A stretch of DNA of 64,000 bases. Source: Apostichopus japonicus (Eukaryota; Echinodermata; Holothuroidea; Aspidochirotida; Stichopodidae). Below, piece after piece: positions 11,301 to 24,146 of this stretch (position 1 is the stretch's first letter; each line of letters opens with the position of its first letter). A program made the translations under genes and the position numbers. Under the pieces are notes generated by a model that was given only the letters and a program-made list of their open reading frames with translations, did no database searches and had not been told where the DNA came from. The stretch covers positions 4,542,001-4,606,000 of the forward strand of contig NC_092576.1 of the NCBI RefSeq assembly GCF_037975245.1. The letters run 5' to 3'.

Positions 11301-14300
11301 CTTCAAGGTGCTATGAGGGTGTAATTATGTAATACTTCACAATAAGCTACATGATACAGTACATGTAAGATACTCTTACTACATGCTGCAATAAAGGTGT
11401 TATAATATATTTACTATAATAAACTGCAGGATATATATTCAAAGTACTGTACACATAACGTCATGGTGCAATGAGGGTGTTATGTAATACTTCACAATTA
11501 GCTACAAGAAACAGTATATGTAAGAGAACATTTAACTACATGCTGCAATGAAGGTGTTATTTAATACAACACAATAAACTACAGGATATGATATGCAAAG
11601 TACTGTACATATAACTTGATGGTGCAATGAGGGTGTAATAATGTAATACTACTGTACACAATAAGCTACAAGATACAGTATATTTGCAAGGTACAAACAT
11701 AACAAAGAGTAACAATCCATCTAGCATTTAAATTATGGTACAAATAGAGTAGATCTACTATTCTTAAGGAGTGTTAACTACTGTTGGCTTATTCATTACA
11801 AATTGAGTTTAGAAACTGTGCATTACAAGTTACCCAATTGAACTTTTCCCACCATCTTTGAAAATTCTTTACTCAAGTTGCATCTGCTATACTGTGAAGT
11901 TCACTATTCAGTTCATGTCATTACAGTTCAATTATGTTGTTTCATTTTTAAACAGATTTGCTTGTTTGGTGTGCCCCAGATGCCCAGTATTGGATACCAT
12001 TGAAATGCTGTGTGTCCACAGAGGAGGGAAAAGGCACAAGTCATGTGAGGAGAATTAAGCATCTTCCTGATTTATTAATCCATCTTCTTCAGTTTAAATC
12101 ATCTTTTATTTTATTTATAACACTAAATGCCAATTATCATTAGGTATTATTTACTCTGTATTGACTGAAATTAACTTGAATCAACAATGATATCATCCCA
12201 AATGAAAGTACTGTACATTGTATTAAATGAACTGCATCAACTAACTTTAACTCAAAGTTTGGCGGTACAGTAAAAGCTTTACACTTTGTTGTAATAAAAA
12301 GATGGTGTGTTGATGGTAAGTAGAATGTTGACATTAAAATTGCTTTAAGCAGCTGTGTGATTAGTTTTGTGTTTGCGTGGACTTGGGAAATCCATATAGA
12401 ATCAAGTTATGAATGTGTATAAACCCAGTTTGTGAGATTGTGACATGTATTCGAAAATATAGGACTTTCTTGCAACCACCGAGAGGATGCTTTGTAGTCG
12501 AATGCATCTATAATCAGTAGATTAGATGGTATTCTTTAATATCACTCAAGTTCGAGGTTTCAGGAAGTCGCAGGAAATGCCTTAACTGAAATTTCCTGTT
12601 TACTAATAATAGTTTTATCAAGGTTTCATAAAACAATTATCTTTACAATAGCTTAATAGCTTCTTCAACAGTTAACACACTGAGGGAATAATTTACTTTT
12701 CATATTTACTTCTCATTATTCTCATTAAAATGTTGAAATAAAGTTGGTCATTTGTACAAATTTTAGTTTTTTGCCTTTTTCAATGAAGATGAAATATTTT
12801 CAAACGTATCTCACATTTTTCCTGTGGGGTGTGGGCAGATGGCTGCCCCCCCCCCATCCCTTAAATTTCCACTTCCTAAATGAAAGTACAGTAGGCCTAC
12901 AATGATGTGAATGCCTGGACAGAATGCACTATTCTGTTACTTTTATTGAAATGTTCATATCTTTTCTTCTGATGTCATTAGTAGTGTGCAACCTCAAGAA
13001 TCTTTTTAGTACCGAGTAGTGACTCCTTCATTTTTGTTTCTCCGCTTTCAGTTGAAGAGCGTTTCTTTAGGAAGAAGAGAGAGTTCCATCAACTGGTAGA
13101 AAAGAAGAGGCAAGATGCTAATCTCCATGGCAACAATGATAATGAGACTATAGCCGAGGTAAAGTTACTGTACTGCAGAAAAAAATGTTTGAGAAATTAT
13201 TTACGAATTGTTTAATGCTTTGTGATATATGTCTTAGCTATTTTTATGCAATTTTGTTTACAACTGATGACGTTGACCCCTGTCGTAAATTAAGTATAAG
13301 GGGACCCTGGGTTGACCTTTCCTAAAAAGGGAAAAAGGTAAGGACACGTACTGGAAGGAGACCTCACCCAAACAGTCAATACATGTTCTTTACAAATTAA
13401 CCGTGTCATGCTTAACGTAGGAAATGTGCACTGGTTGCCTGTGTATGAACAAATATGGCACAAAATTATTCTCTTCAAAGAATTTGTTGGTGACAAGCAA
13501 TGTGAAATTTAAACATTGACAAGGAAAACATTCCACACTGCTAGTTGGACACCCCATCTCAATGTCTGGCCCCTAACTGGAGATATGGTTGATTGAAGGT
13601 AAGCTATTTTGACTGGCTAAACCTTCAACTACTCTAGGAAGTTGGATCATAGTAGGGAGTCTGTGATGTCATCTGAGCAAATTTGCTCTTCAAAAGCTTT
13701 GCTTCCACTCTCAAAATGTTCTTGTTGATTTATCCCTGAAACCTGATACATTTGAAATCTAATTTGCTTAGCTGTCAAAAGTTCTGTGTACTACTTAGAA
13801 TTTCACCAAAATGTATCTAATTTGTATACAAAGATATCATGTTCCTCTTTGGTTAAATTTTGATGAATAAATTATTAAGAAATACAAAGAAATATTCAGC
13901 TGAAATGCCTTGATGACATCACCAATTCGGTTGTTGCCAGATGCAAAAGATCGCAATATTTGGAAAATTCCTGTCTTCACAATGCAAACATGGTATGAGG
14001 ATGAGGGGCCTATACAAGTTCCGTAGGCGTGTGTGATGTGTCCAAGAATCGCCTCAAGTCTGTTACGTTACGTTGCTTTTCATTAAGTTTTCAAATTTTC
14101 TTGGAATCTGCCTCATTGGATACTTCATTTTTCTAGATAGGTTGCACATAATATATGCTGTAGCACTTATTATTTGCATATTCTCTATAGTTTGATTGAA
14201 AACTCCACATGAGTTGATCGCCTCTTCATTTTACATTTGTCACTAGGCACCGCTACTTGTGCAGACAAGGAAAGCTTCCCACAATGCATTGTTGCGGTAC

Positions 14301-17300
14301 GCTCCTTATAATCCAATTTCATCTGGTGCCCAGAGCGGTCACAATGCTACACAAGAGTACGTATTCCACTTTTGTCACGGTATGCTAATTAATATCACAT
14401 TTTCATAGGGTGCCGAGAATGCTGGGAGCCATATATACAGTAGGTAGTACACTGCCATTGCCAGTGTATGGACTTGACAGTATGCTAAATACTGGTATGT
14501 GACTGTCATCCTGTGACAGTATGTGTATATGTTATAGTATGCCTATGACAGTATAACTATTTGACAGAGCTCAGTGACAGTAATGTGACATATGTGACAT
14601 AATGTGACATATATGTCATATATGTGACAGTAAGCTCGGTATGCTCATGTGACAGTTACCTTTGTATCCATATATGTGAGAATAAGCTTGGTATGCCTAT
14701 ATGACAGTAAGCTTGGTATGCCTATATGGCAGTTAACTTTAGATTCCTTTATGTGACAGTTAGCCTTGTATGCCTACATGTATGGCAGTTACCTTTGTAT
14801 TGATATATGTGACAGTAAGCTTGGTATGCCTATATAGCAGTTACCTTTGTATTGATATATGTGACAGTAAGCTTGGTATGCCTCTATGGCAGTTACCTTT
14901 GTATTGATATATGTGACAGTAATCTTGGTATGCCTATATAGCAGTTACCTTTGTATCGATATATGTGACAGTAAGCTTGGTATGCCTATATGGCAGTTAC
15001 CTTTGTATCAATATATGTGACAGTAAGCTTGGTATGCCTATATAGCAGTTACCTTTGTATCGATGTATGTGACAGTAAGCTTGGTATGCCTATATAGCAG
15101 TTACCTTTGTATCGATGTATGTGACAGTAAGCTTGGTATGCCTATATGGCAGTTACCTTTGTATCAATATATGTGACAGTAAGCTTGATATGCCTATATA
15201 TAGCACAGTTACCTTTGTATCGATATGTGACAGTAAGCTTGATATGCCTATATATAGCACAGTTACCTTTGTATCGATATGTGACAGTAAGCTTGGTTTG
15301 CCTATATGACAGTTACCTTTGGATTCCTATATGTGACAGAAAGCTTGGTGTGCCTTTAGACAGTAAGAGGTAGATTCCTATATGTGACAGTAAGCTCAGC
15401 ACTATACCTATGTGACAATATGTTTACTATGTTTATATTACAGGACACTCTGTATGCCTGTGACAGTGTTGCATGGAATGCAACCTTATATTGTAGAGAT
15501 AAGCTACAACATAGCAATAGATCAGTCCTGTAAATGTGTTTTATTTATCTGAGTCAACCCTGATTATATCCTAGCCTGTTCAATTTACAATTTTTTTTTT
15601 TCACTCTCTTGATAATCTCTCTCCAGTTTCAAAACCAAACGTTCGAACAAGAAAGGCTTCTTCGAGTATACTCAGAACTTTCTCACCAACAATGTTCCTC
15701 TGAGAGAGCCTACTGCTGGTTCTTCTGACAAAGGTCAAAGCTCATCTATAAAGGCACATCGCAGTCCAAATTTGGCGTCACATATCACCGAAGATGTCTC
15801 GGCAGTGCACGATACAGAATTAGTTTCTGAGACTCCTTTTGTTTTAAAGCCATATGTATCTAAGAGGAGAAAATGTACTAATGATCAGAACAGTGCAGAA
15901 ACAAACCACATAGCTGAAGCCTCAAGGAAAAGGAAATATGAGGATGAAACTGGTCTAAAAAATGATGATTTGTCAACAAGTCCCATTCAAAATGTTAACT
16001 CTCAGAAGAAAGAGGAGGCGGAATATTATCCAAACGAGACAGACTTCAACGATGGAAAGATACACAGCTGGGAAAGACACCATCAACAGTTAATATCAGA
16101 ATATCCGCCCACGGAACCTGAAACAAGAACATGTGAAAAGATGAATGATAAAGCTAAAGATGAAAGAGTCGATATTGCGCACGGACGTGGGAGATGTGTG
16201 AAGGCAGATGCTGGGAATAAATCTAAGAGAGATGTGAAAACGGGCATCGGGGATAACGTGCCATCGGTAGCGATGGGAAACTCGAATAGTAAACATGATT
16301 TTGAACGGTTACAGAAGAAGCAGGATTATAAGTGTGATAAAAGAGAAATGGATGAAACAACTATGGATACCCAGATATGCCATCTCATGGAGGAAAGACT
16401 CCATCGTCAGAAACAGGAGACAAAGGTGGATATGAGTAAATATCAAGGAAAGTTACAAATTGATAGAATTGGTGCAAATCAAGTAGAAAAACCACTTTCT
16501 GAACCTTCATCCCATCAACTGGATGGGTCATCCAAAAACGGGCAAAAGAAATCCATAGGGAAGCCGAACAGATCTGGTCCATCGGTGAAGTTTGCTTTTA
16601 TGAATATTCATGCCACTACCTCATCGTTGAAACAGAAACTTCCTAAGGGGATTACAACAGACGGAACAGTTGACAACATTGTCACAAAAAATAACAATGA
16701 TGCGACGAAGAAAGCAAAAGTGGCTGTCGTGTCGAGCAGAACATCCAAGTATTCGGAGGAGAGGAAGAGAGAGTTAGAACGACACTTGGATCTGACCAGG
16801 TTAGTGATTGGAAGGATGATATCAAATTGACAGTTGATATGTTGTAGACCTTAATAATTGGCCAGCAGCCCAGCATGAATGTACAGTAGCACTTATAACT
16901 TTTGAGAAATTAATTTAATAGCAAAAACAGTGCCTGAAATAACATTTTTACAAAGCAAATTTATACAAATTTACCAAGGACAAATTGTATGAGATGCAAT
17001 GAACAGGTGCTCTGTTGTCAGTATGAAATAAACAGGACATATTTAAGTTGTTTCATTAGAATTTATAAAACAATTTATTAACATTAGCATTGAGACTTGC
17101 TCTGAGGTTATCTAGGTCACTATCAGATCAGGCTTAAAGGATCATACCAGAGATCTAACATATTTTCAAGCTACATACAATGACATTATCTATTGTAAAA
17201 TCATGTTGATGTTATTTGTAAAATGTCCTGTTTTTGTGTTCATGAGTGTAGTTTCAAATTACTTACAAATTACTGTCTCATTAGCATTTAGATTCGGCAA

Positions 17301-19112
17301 TATTTATCATTGGCAAAGACTCATCCCAACATTCTTGAGGCACAAGACTTGAAGTGTTATAACTGATAACCTAACAATGATAGCAGTGCTCCGAGTCTTA
17401 GATATTTACAATTATTTACTTTATTTAGTTTTTAGTTTTATTTAGTTATTAGATAACCAAACATTGAGAGCAGGGCTCCAAGTCTTTTCGTGGATATTAA
17501 CAATTATTTAGTTGATTTTTAGTTGATTTAGTTATTAGATAACTGAACAATGAGAGCAGTGCTTCAAGGCTTTCTGGTCACTTTGCCCAACAACCATTTC
17601 GCCCAACTGCCATTTCGCCCAACCAGCCTGGTCATTTCGCCCAACCAACATGGTCATTTCGCCCAACCAGCATGGTCGTTTCGCCCAACCAGCATGGTCG
17701 TTTCGCCCAACCAGCATGGTCGTTTCGCCCAACCAGCATGAACATTTCGGCCAACATTTTTTTTAATAATATTCAGTCAGAATGATAGTACTTTTTCTAT
17801 TTCACTAGTTCAATTTGATTTAAATTGGGTTATAAATGTTACTTCGTGGTAGGTAAATAAAGTGAGGTCCGCTCGATATCGATCAGAGTCTGAGCAGTTT
17901 TTTCGGGTATAATGGGAGGATTACACTACTTTAGGCGGTTACGCATACAATGGAAGTTATATTATTATACAAACAAAGGGAATCGGTGTGGAATAATATC
18001 ACCGTTTCTATTTCACTAGTTCAATTTGATTTATTTTGGGTTGTAGTATTACACTACTTTAGGCGGTTATGCATACAATGGAAGTTATATTATTATACAA
18101 ACAAAGGGTAATCGGTGTGGAATAATATGACTGTTTCTATTTCTCTAGTTCAATTCCCGAACGTTTCATTTTGAAGTATAATATTTAATCAAGGTTGGGC
18201 GAAATGACCAGGCTGGTTGGGCGAAATAACCAGGCTGGTTGGGCGAAATGACCAGGCTGGTTGGGCGAAATGACCAGGCTGGTTGGGCGAAATGGTTGTT
18301 GGGCGAAATGGCAGTTGGGCGAAATGGTTGTTCGGCGAAGTGACCTGCTTCCGCTCCAAGTCTTTCGTGGATATTTACATTTATTTAGTTGTTAGATAAC
18401 AAAACAATGATAGCAGTGCTCTGAGTTTTAGATATTTACAATTAATTAGTTTATTTAGTTTTAGTTTTCTTTAGTTGTTAGATAAGCAAACATTGAGAGC
18501 AGTGCTCCAAGTCTTTTCATGGACATTTACAAAATTATATAGTTGATTTAGTTATTAGATAACCAAACAATGAGAGCAGTGCTCCAAGTCATTTGTGGAT
18601 ATCTACAATTATTTAGTTATTCAGTTGTTAGAGAACCAAATAATGATAGCAGTGCTAAGAGTCTTGGATATTTACAATTATTTAGTTGATTTAGTTATAA
18701 AGAACTTTATTAATGTCTTTTCGTGGATATTAACAATTATTTAGTTTATATTTTGTTTATTTAGTTATTTAATTATTAGATAACCAAACAATGCGAGCAG
18801 TGCCCAGAGTCTTGGATATTGACAATTATTAAGTTTATTTAGTTATTTAGTTGTTAGATCACCAAACAATACGAAAAGTGCTCCGAGTCTTTTCATGGAT
18901 ATTTACAATTATTTAGTTTATTTAGTTGTTAGATAACCAAACAATGCGAGCAGTGCTCGGAGTCTTTTCGTGGATATTTACTCACAGTTTATAATGGTTT
19001 CTTCAACAGCGCTGGTTGGATTCATGATCCTTCTGGTAAGTGGATAAGAGATGAAAACGTTGAGTTTGATTCAGATGAAGAAAAAGAAGAAGAAGAATCG
19101 ATATCAGAATGA
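8315..19112 (+). CDS. SCNM1: SCNM1, sodium channel modifier 1 homologue (minor-spliceosome factor)
   Basis: Seven coding exons: 8315-8365, 10564-10634, 11956-12044, 13052-13158, 14247-14356, 15627-16799 and 19010-19112. The lengths sum to 1704 nt, giving 567 residues with an unbroken frame and GT-AG introns. Exon 1 reads MSFKRESDDIS. Exons 2-3 give IPEDEANLTKNGR and then a U1-type zinc finger, FACLVC ... H-x5-H. Exon 5 begins APLLVQTR. Exon 7 gives GWIHDPSGKWIRDENVEFD and an acidic tail. All of these are SCNM1 landmarks. The vertebrate protein, a U12 (minor) spliceosome component, has about 230 residues. The extra length lies in exon 6 (391 codons), which is charged, low in hydrophobics and probably disordered. 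The gene is head-to-head with CNOT4. Introns 1, 5 and 6 are full of mobile and tandem repeats. Confidence 0.95.
8855..10131. repeat. short tandem repeat split by a transposon
   Basis: The unit ACACCAACTGTAGGTTAGG plus TAACAGTATG occurs once left (8867-8896) and twice right (about 10049 and 10097) of the element at 8910-10038. The element therefore landed in a pre-existing short array. Confidence 0.75.
8910..10038. mobile_element. hAT-type miniature element with 8-bp target duplication
   Basis: The left end CAGGGGCGGC and right end GCTGCCCATG are imperfect inverted repeats. They are flanked by exact 8-bp duplications GTTCAGTG at 8902-8909 and 10039-10046. The 8-bp duplication and CAGGGGCGG terminus fit the hAT superfamily. 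There is no transposase. Two copies of the dispersed module (about 9090-9200 and 9680-9840) lie inside, both in minus orientation. G- and C-runs sit just inside the ends. It lies in SCNM1 intron 1. Confidence 0.88.
11090..11690. repeat. degenerate tandem array in SCNM1 intron 2
   Basis: About seven diverged copies contain GGTGCAATGAGGGTGT followed by ACACAATAAACTACAGG and GTACTGTACA. Unit length varies. Not coding. Confidence 0.75.
14480..15410. repeat. 52-bp tandem array in SCNM1 intron 5
   Basis: The unit ATATGTGACAGTAAGCTTGG then TATGCCTATATGGCAGTTAC recurs with a period of 52 bp between about 14800 and 15300 (for example GACAGTAAGC at 14811 and 14863), with more diverged copies on both sides. 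It ends about 200 bp before exon 6. Open reading through it is a by-product of the repeat. Confidence 0.85.
17360..18985. repeat. 75-90 bp tandem array in SCNM1 intron 6
   Basis: Units contain AGAGCAGTGCTCCAAGTC, GTGGATATTTACAATTATTT and AGTTATTAGATAACCAAACA. It is interrupted by foldback element 3. It ends about 25 bp before the exon 7 acceptor. Confidence 0.8.
17569..18352. mobile_element. foldback element 3 (TTTCGCCCAACCA arms), 784 bp
   Basis: The left arm (17569-17760) has about seven copies of a 24-bp unit, CATTTCGCCCAACCAGC with variants. The right arm (18195-18352) has inverted copies, GGTTGGGCGAAATGACCA. Flanks GCTTCAAG (17561-17568) and GCTCCAAG (18353-18360) match 7/8 as a target duplication. 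Neighbouring units of the surrounding array read GTGCTCCAAGTC uninterrupted and thus show the empty site. The core has an internal direct repeat of about 125 bp (from about 17925 and about 18046). No coding sequence. Confidence 0.88.
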
Positions 19113-20259
19113 GCGTGTATCCCGAGATGGCCATTCAATGGTCCTGATTATGATCTGTGGTGGACAGGCACAGGTCCATAGGAAGCATTGCATGCCCCCA
19201 ACCCCCCCCCTCCCCTCTTCCTTTTCAGCCTCAAAGAAATTTCAAACTCAGTTGTGAGCCCAACCGTTGCAGTTAGACCCAGAGGATCAGTGTGATGGTT
19301 CATTTCTTGTAGTTCTGACTTTCAGGATTATTACCAGACATTCAAGTCAGCTGTTACAATTGGAGAATTATATTGAGGAGGCATGCCTTGCAATGATGTT
19401 ATATGCTTGTTGAATGGGGAGGATGAGTGGCCACCATTATTGGGCTTCTAGCATATTTGGAGCTATACAAAATGGTCAGATTGCTAGACAAGTCCAAAGA
19501 TGTGTTGCAGTTGTTTTTCTTTTACACAGGAACAATAATATTGTATAAGAGACAGAATTCAGAGCTTTCACCTCTGCTATACAAGCTTTGAAAACTAAAT
19601 AATTCCCTGACCTTTATGCTGGGATTTAATTCAGTTTCGATACAACCTGATGGAGTGACTAGATTTGACCATTAAAGAAAAGGAAAAAGTATCGAAGAAC
19701 ATAATATCCTACATCAGTACACCAAAACTATACAACGAACCATAAAATTAGGCATAGATATAAATTCAAAGGTCAGCAAAATGAATACAAAATATTATTG
19801 TCATCTTATTTATAATGTGGAATGTATTTATTAATATTCAAATGGTGACAGGTAATAGAAACAAAACAGATACAGTCATGACATAAGGGATATATATTTA
19901 CTTATATTACTTATATTTATCTGCTGGAACTATACTTAAAGTCCCTTGGAACAGCCTTGTCGAAGCCCCCTACCCCCCACACCTCACCCAACTCCTAGAT
20001 ATCATGGCTTTCCAAATAGCATTAGTCTACTCATCACTTTACTACAAAAGTTTTGACAAGTATTGTATGCTCTGTGATTTCACTTTTCTTGACAAAGTGA
20101 TATTAACAGTGAGGTGTCTTAGCCAGGTTAGGTTGTTCTCTTCCTACTCATACCATTGTTTCACTTTTATGATTGATATAATAAAAGGATTCAGTTTGTG
20201 TTTCACATTGAAAAATCGTTTGGGTTTTATCTTGTTCGTGTGTTGTTATTTGGACCACA
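19113..20259. other. SCNM1 3' flank
   Basis: Presumed 3' UTR and downstream sequence of SCNM1. No second gene recognised. The long open frame at 20004-20465 is only partly outside the following array and has no recognisable domain. Confidence 0.4.
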
Positions 20260-20760
20260 ACATTTTTCACTTACGATATATTGTTATGAATGACTTTAAA
20301 CATAGAACTAAATACTATTTATGCAAGCTCCACCCACAAGCTGACCATCTAGTCATGTATGACTTCAAACATAGAAATAAATACAATTCATGCAAGCTAT
20401 GTCCACGAACTGACAATCTAATTATGTATGACTTTAAATATGTAAAATGTTTTAACGACAGATAACTCAATAAAAATAATGATTATTAATATGAAAATTA
20501 CATAGAACGTTGTTATTTTCACTTAGATTTTAGGGCAGTAAGCTGGAAAGGTCGAAGTTAACATTTGGCAAACACACATTGAGACTTTAACCATAGAAAT
20601 AAAGACAGTTTATGCAAGCTCCACCCACAAGCGAACCATCTAGTCATGTATGACTTTTATCATAGAAATAAATACAATTTATGCAAGCTCTGTCCAAAGC
20701 TGACCATCTAGTCATGTTTGACTTTAAACATGGAAATTAATATAATAGTTGTACAAAATA
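20260..20760. repeat. about 69-bp tandem repeats
   Basis: Copies of TATGACTTTAAACATAGAAA, TAAATACAATTTATGCAAGC and a TCCACCCACAAGCTGACC segment. Three copies lie at 20285-20460 and three more at 20580-20745, with an unrelated stretch between. Confidence 0.75.
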
Positions 20761-21164
20761 GCAACATTTACCAGATAAAATAAAAAGTGGTGTTAAATAC
20801 TCGAATATACAGAATTGGAAATAAACGTCATTTGCATCTAAATTGTGAAATTAATGCGTTTTAATGTAAATTGCCATTTTAATAAGCGGTGTAAGATAGG
20901 AGTGGTGTTCGCAAGAACGCTAGTTTATTAATGGTTTGGCCTTGACTATAGTAGTAACCAATGCTGTGAAGACCAATAAACAGCAGTGACCTTCTTAACC
21001 TGGGTACTGTAGATAATTTAGATTAAACAAAAGCCTAATGAAAAAACTAAATAAAAAAAACCCTTTTAATTATAGAAAAGTTTCAAGGTTGTTCATCTGC
21101 CCAAAATTGATGATTACAGTTCCTATTTGCCAACCACCTCTGAGTTTTTGACAAGTAAGGACCA

Positions 21165-21870
21165 TATATAGTTTCAGAAATATTTAAATGATATCGAACC
21201 AAGTTGCTGGTTCAAGAAATATTTAAATGACATCGAACCAAGTTATTGGTTCAATAAATATTTATTATGAGATCGAACCAAGTTGCTACTTCAAGAAATA
21301 TTTAAATGACATCAAACCAAGTTCCTGGTTCAAGAAATATATACTATGATATCGAACCAAGTTGCTACTTCAAGAAATATTTAAGTTACATCAAACCTAG
21401 ACGAACATTCAAGAAATATTTAAATGACATTTTACTGGTTCACGAAATATTTAAATAATATCGAACCAAGTTGCTAGTTCAAGAACAATTTCAATAACAT
21501 CAAACCAAGTTGCTAGTTCAAGAAATATTTAAATGATATAGAACCAAGTTGCTAGTTCAAGAAATATTTAAATGATATCGAATATAGTTGCTAGTTCAAG
21601 AAATATTTGAATGACATTAAACCAAGTTACTGGTTCAAGAAATATTTAAATAATATCAAACCAAGTTGCTAGTTCAAGAACTATTTAAATGTTATTGAAC
21701 CAAGTTACTAGTTCAAGAAATATTTAAATGATATCGAACCAAGTTGCTAAGTCAAGAAATATTAAATTACATCAAACCAAGTTGCTAGTTCAAGAAATAT
21801 TTAAATAACATCGAATCAAGTTGCTGGTTCAAGAAATATTTAAATAATATCGAACCAAGTTGTTACCAGC
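21165..21870. repeat. 39-bp tandem array, about 17 copies
   Basis: The unit AGTTCAAGAAATATTTAAAT followed by GATATCGAACCAAGTTGCT repeats with a period of 39 bp and moderate divergence. Stops occur in all frames. Not coding. Confidence 0.88.
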
Positions 21871-22164
21871 AACAGCGCTAGCTATGTCACTCTTTATCGA
21901 TCTGGTTAGCATTTACTCACTCAGTTAAAATATGTAAACATAATTCTCCCTCAGCCTCAAAGAGGTGGATTCAAATGAGGTATATATTATATTAGTTAAT
22001 TATATAATGTCAAAATAAAATAAATTTAACTCACAGAAATAAGAAAATGACTGACCTTTAGAAAAGACGCAAACGTACCTCTTGCAACCGTTTTAGAAGG
22101 CCCCAGACTCCAACCTGAGTCTGAAACACCATCCTCAACTGCAGTTGTTAACTTATCTTCTACT

Positions 22165-24146
22165 CCCCCAGTGCAGACCTTAGGTTTCTCTCCAAAGGAC
22201 TCAACTTCTGTCCTACTCCTCCATCATTTGACCAAGGGGAACTGAGCCAAGATCTTACTCATTTCTTTCGCAGAATTTGCCTTCGTGAGTTTTTCCTATA
22301 TGATCCTTAACTGAACGGGAACCCTTCTGCAAGAAAAGTTTTTGGATGCCTCCTAAGAACAGAGTCCCTGTTTTAGAAGCCTACCGACACAAGTCGTCAG
22401 CTCTGAGACTAACCAGTCAAACTCTCCTCTCCGCAGAACACACGACAACCTTCCAAGAGATGAGCGTACAGCACTCTCCCCACTGATGTCTCGCGGTGAC
22501 ATTATCATTAAGCCAGCCGACAAAGGTTCTGCAGTTGTCATCCAGGATCGATTACATCAGGAAGCCATACGTCATCTCTCCGACAGTGATATTTACACTA
22601 TTCTTGGTTCTGATCCCACAGTTATTTTCTCCCAGAAGATAAAACAGACCATCACTGATATGTACCAGCGGAACCAGATCTCTAAGAAGGCTGTTTCTTT
22701 CCTTTCTCCCACAGGTTATAAGGCAGCCAGGTTTTATCTCCTGCCCAAAATTCCCCTGGTAGGCCTATCATCTCAGGCAATGGGTCCCCCATCGAAAAGA
22801 TATCCTTGTTTGTGGACCACTTCATCAAACCTCTTGTTCCTCAGATTAATTCTTATATCCATGACACTCCAGATTTCCTCAGGAAACTTGAAGATATCAA
22901 GAACCAAATCCCCAGTGCATCCATTATCGGTACTTTCGACGTCACTTCTCTTTACACTAACATCCCTCATGCTGAAGGTATCGCAGCCACGTGTGCTGAT
23001 CTAAGAAGGTCCACCCTTGTCCACCCATCTCTGACATCAAAGTTCTCATGCAACAGGTTCTCACCAAACCTTCAAAGACACGGGACTGCCATGGGAACCA
23101 GGATCGCTCCTTCCTTTGCTTGTCTGTTTATGTCTAGCCTTGAAGAACGCATGCTCAGTACATCTCCCTGCCGTCCCCTTATGGCGCTACATTGGTAACA
23201 TCTTCTTTGTTTGGACCAATGATGAGGATAGCCTGCTCACCTTCATCAATCACATCAATTCTTTCCACAGCACCATCAAATTCACCTCTGAGTACTCTCA
23301 CCAACAGGTTAACTTTCTCAATGTGACTGTTCGCAAGGAACACGGTTCTCTCTCTACAGACTTATACACCAAGCCCACAGCACACACCAGTATCTCCATT
23401 CTTCAAGCTGCCATCCCCGTCACTGCAAGTCTGGAATTGCCTACAGTCAAGCACTTCGTCTTCGTCGCATTTGCTCTAACAATTCCTCTTTCATTCGCCA
23501 TACAGATGCTTTGGAAAAACACCGTACTGCAAGGGGCCATAGTGCTTGAAGGGTGCGTGAAGCAATTCAGAGAGTCCGCACACTTTCCAGATCATCTACT
23601 TTGGCAGTGAAGGACAAAAAGGGACGAGATTGCGACAACAAGCTTCCCCTGGTTGTTACTTTCCACCCAAATCTTCCTCCTTTTCAGAAAATCACCTCTA
23701 ACAACCACAACATTCTCCTCACTTCAGATAGACTCCAACGAGCCGTCCCTGAAAAACCCACCATCGCCTACAGACGACTACGCAACCTACAAGACCTTCT
23801 TGTGCGTGCTGCTGTTCCACCTCTAACTTCTAACCCTACACCCATTCAGCATGGTACTTTCAAATGTTATCGTACTTTGAGATGCATCATCTGCAGCCAC
23901 CACATTGTTGAATCCAATTCCATCACCAGCCACAGCATGCAACTCACACACAAGACTAAGGGTCACATCACTTGCACAACCGCCAATGTCATCTATCTGA
24001 TCTCTTGGAGAGTTTGCGGCATCCAGTATGTCGGCGAAACCAAAACCACCCTCAAGAAGCGATTCTATTGTCACAGATCCACAGTCAACACCATGAAGAC
24101 TGAGACCCCAGTTGGAGAACATTTTAACCTTCCCAACCATACCATT
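22165..24146 (+). pseudogene. Penelope-like retroelement (RT plus GIY-YIG), decayed
   Basis: Reading across several frames gives the Penelope order: an N-terminal region (FCPTPPSFDQGELSQDL, FFRRICLREFF), RT motifs (IIIKPADKGSAVVI; FDVTSLYTNIPH; GTAMGTRIAPSFACLFM) and a C-terminal GIY-YIG endonuclease (VIYLISWRVCGIQYVGET). The catalytic YIDD region reads YIGN, and there are frame changes near 22770, 23150 and 23550 and stops near 22310-22400. A short deletion is likely before GTAMGTR. The 3' end is interrupted at 24147 by a repeat with CAGGTGCGTA ends. No intact protein is possible. Confidence 0.9.

Noticed and set aside
15115-15373. Overlapping open frames with repeated VTVSL/ICDSKL peptides
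   Set aside because: They are translations of the 52-bp intronic array and lie inside SCNM1 intron 5.
20004-20465. 153-codon open frame, plus strand
   Set aside because: Its second half is tandem repeat, it has no recognised domain, and there is no splice context or homologue.
21165-21870. CRISPR-like regularly spaced repeats
   Set aside because: This is eukaryotic DNA with a contiguous 39-bp tandem array and no unique spacers.
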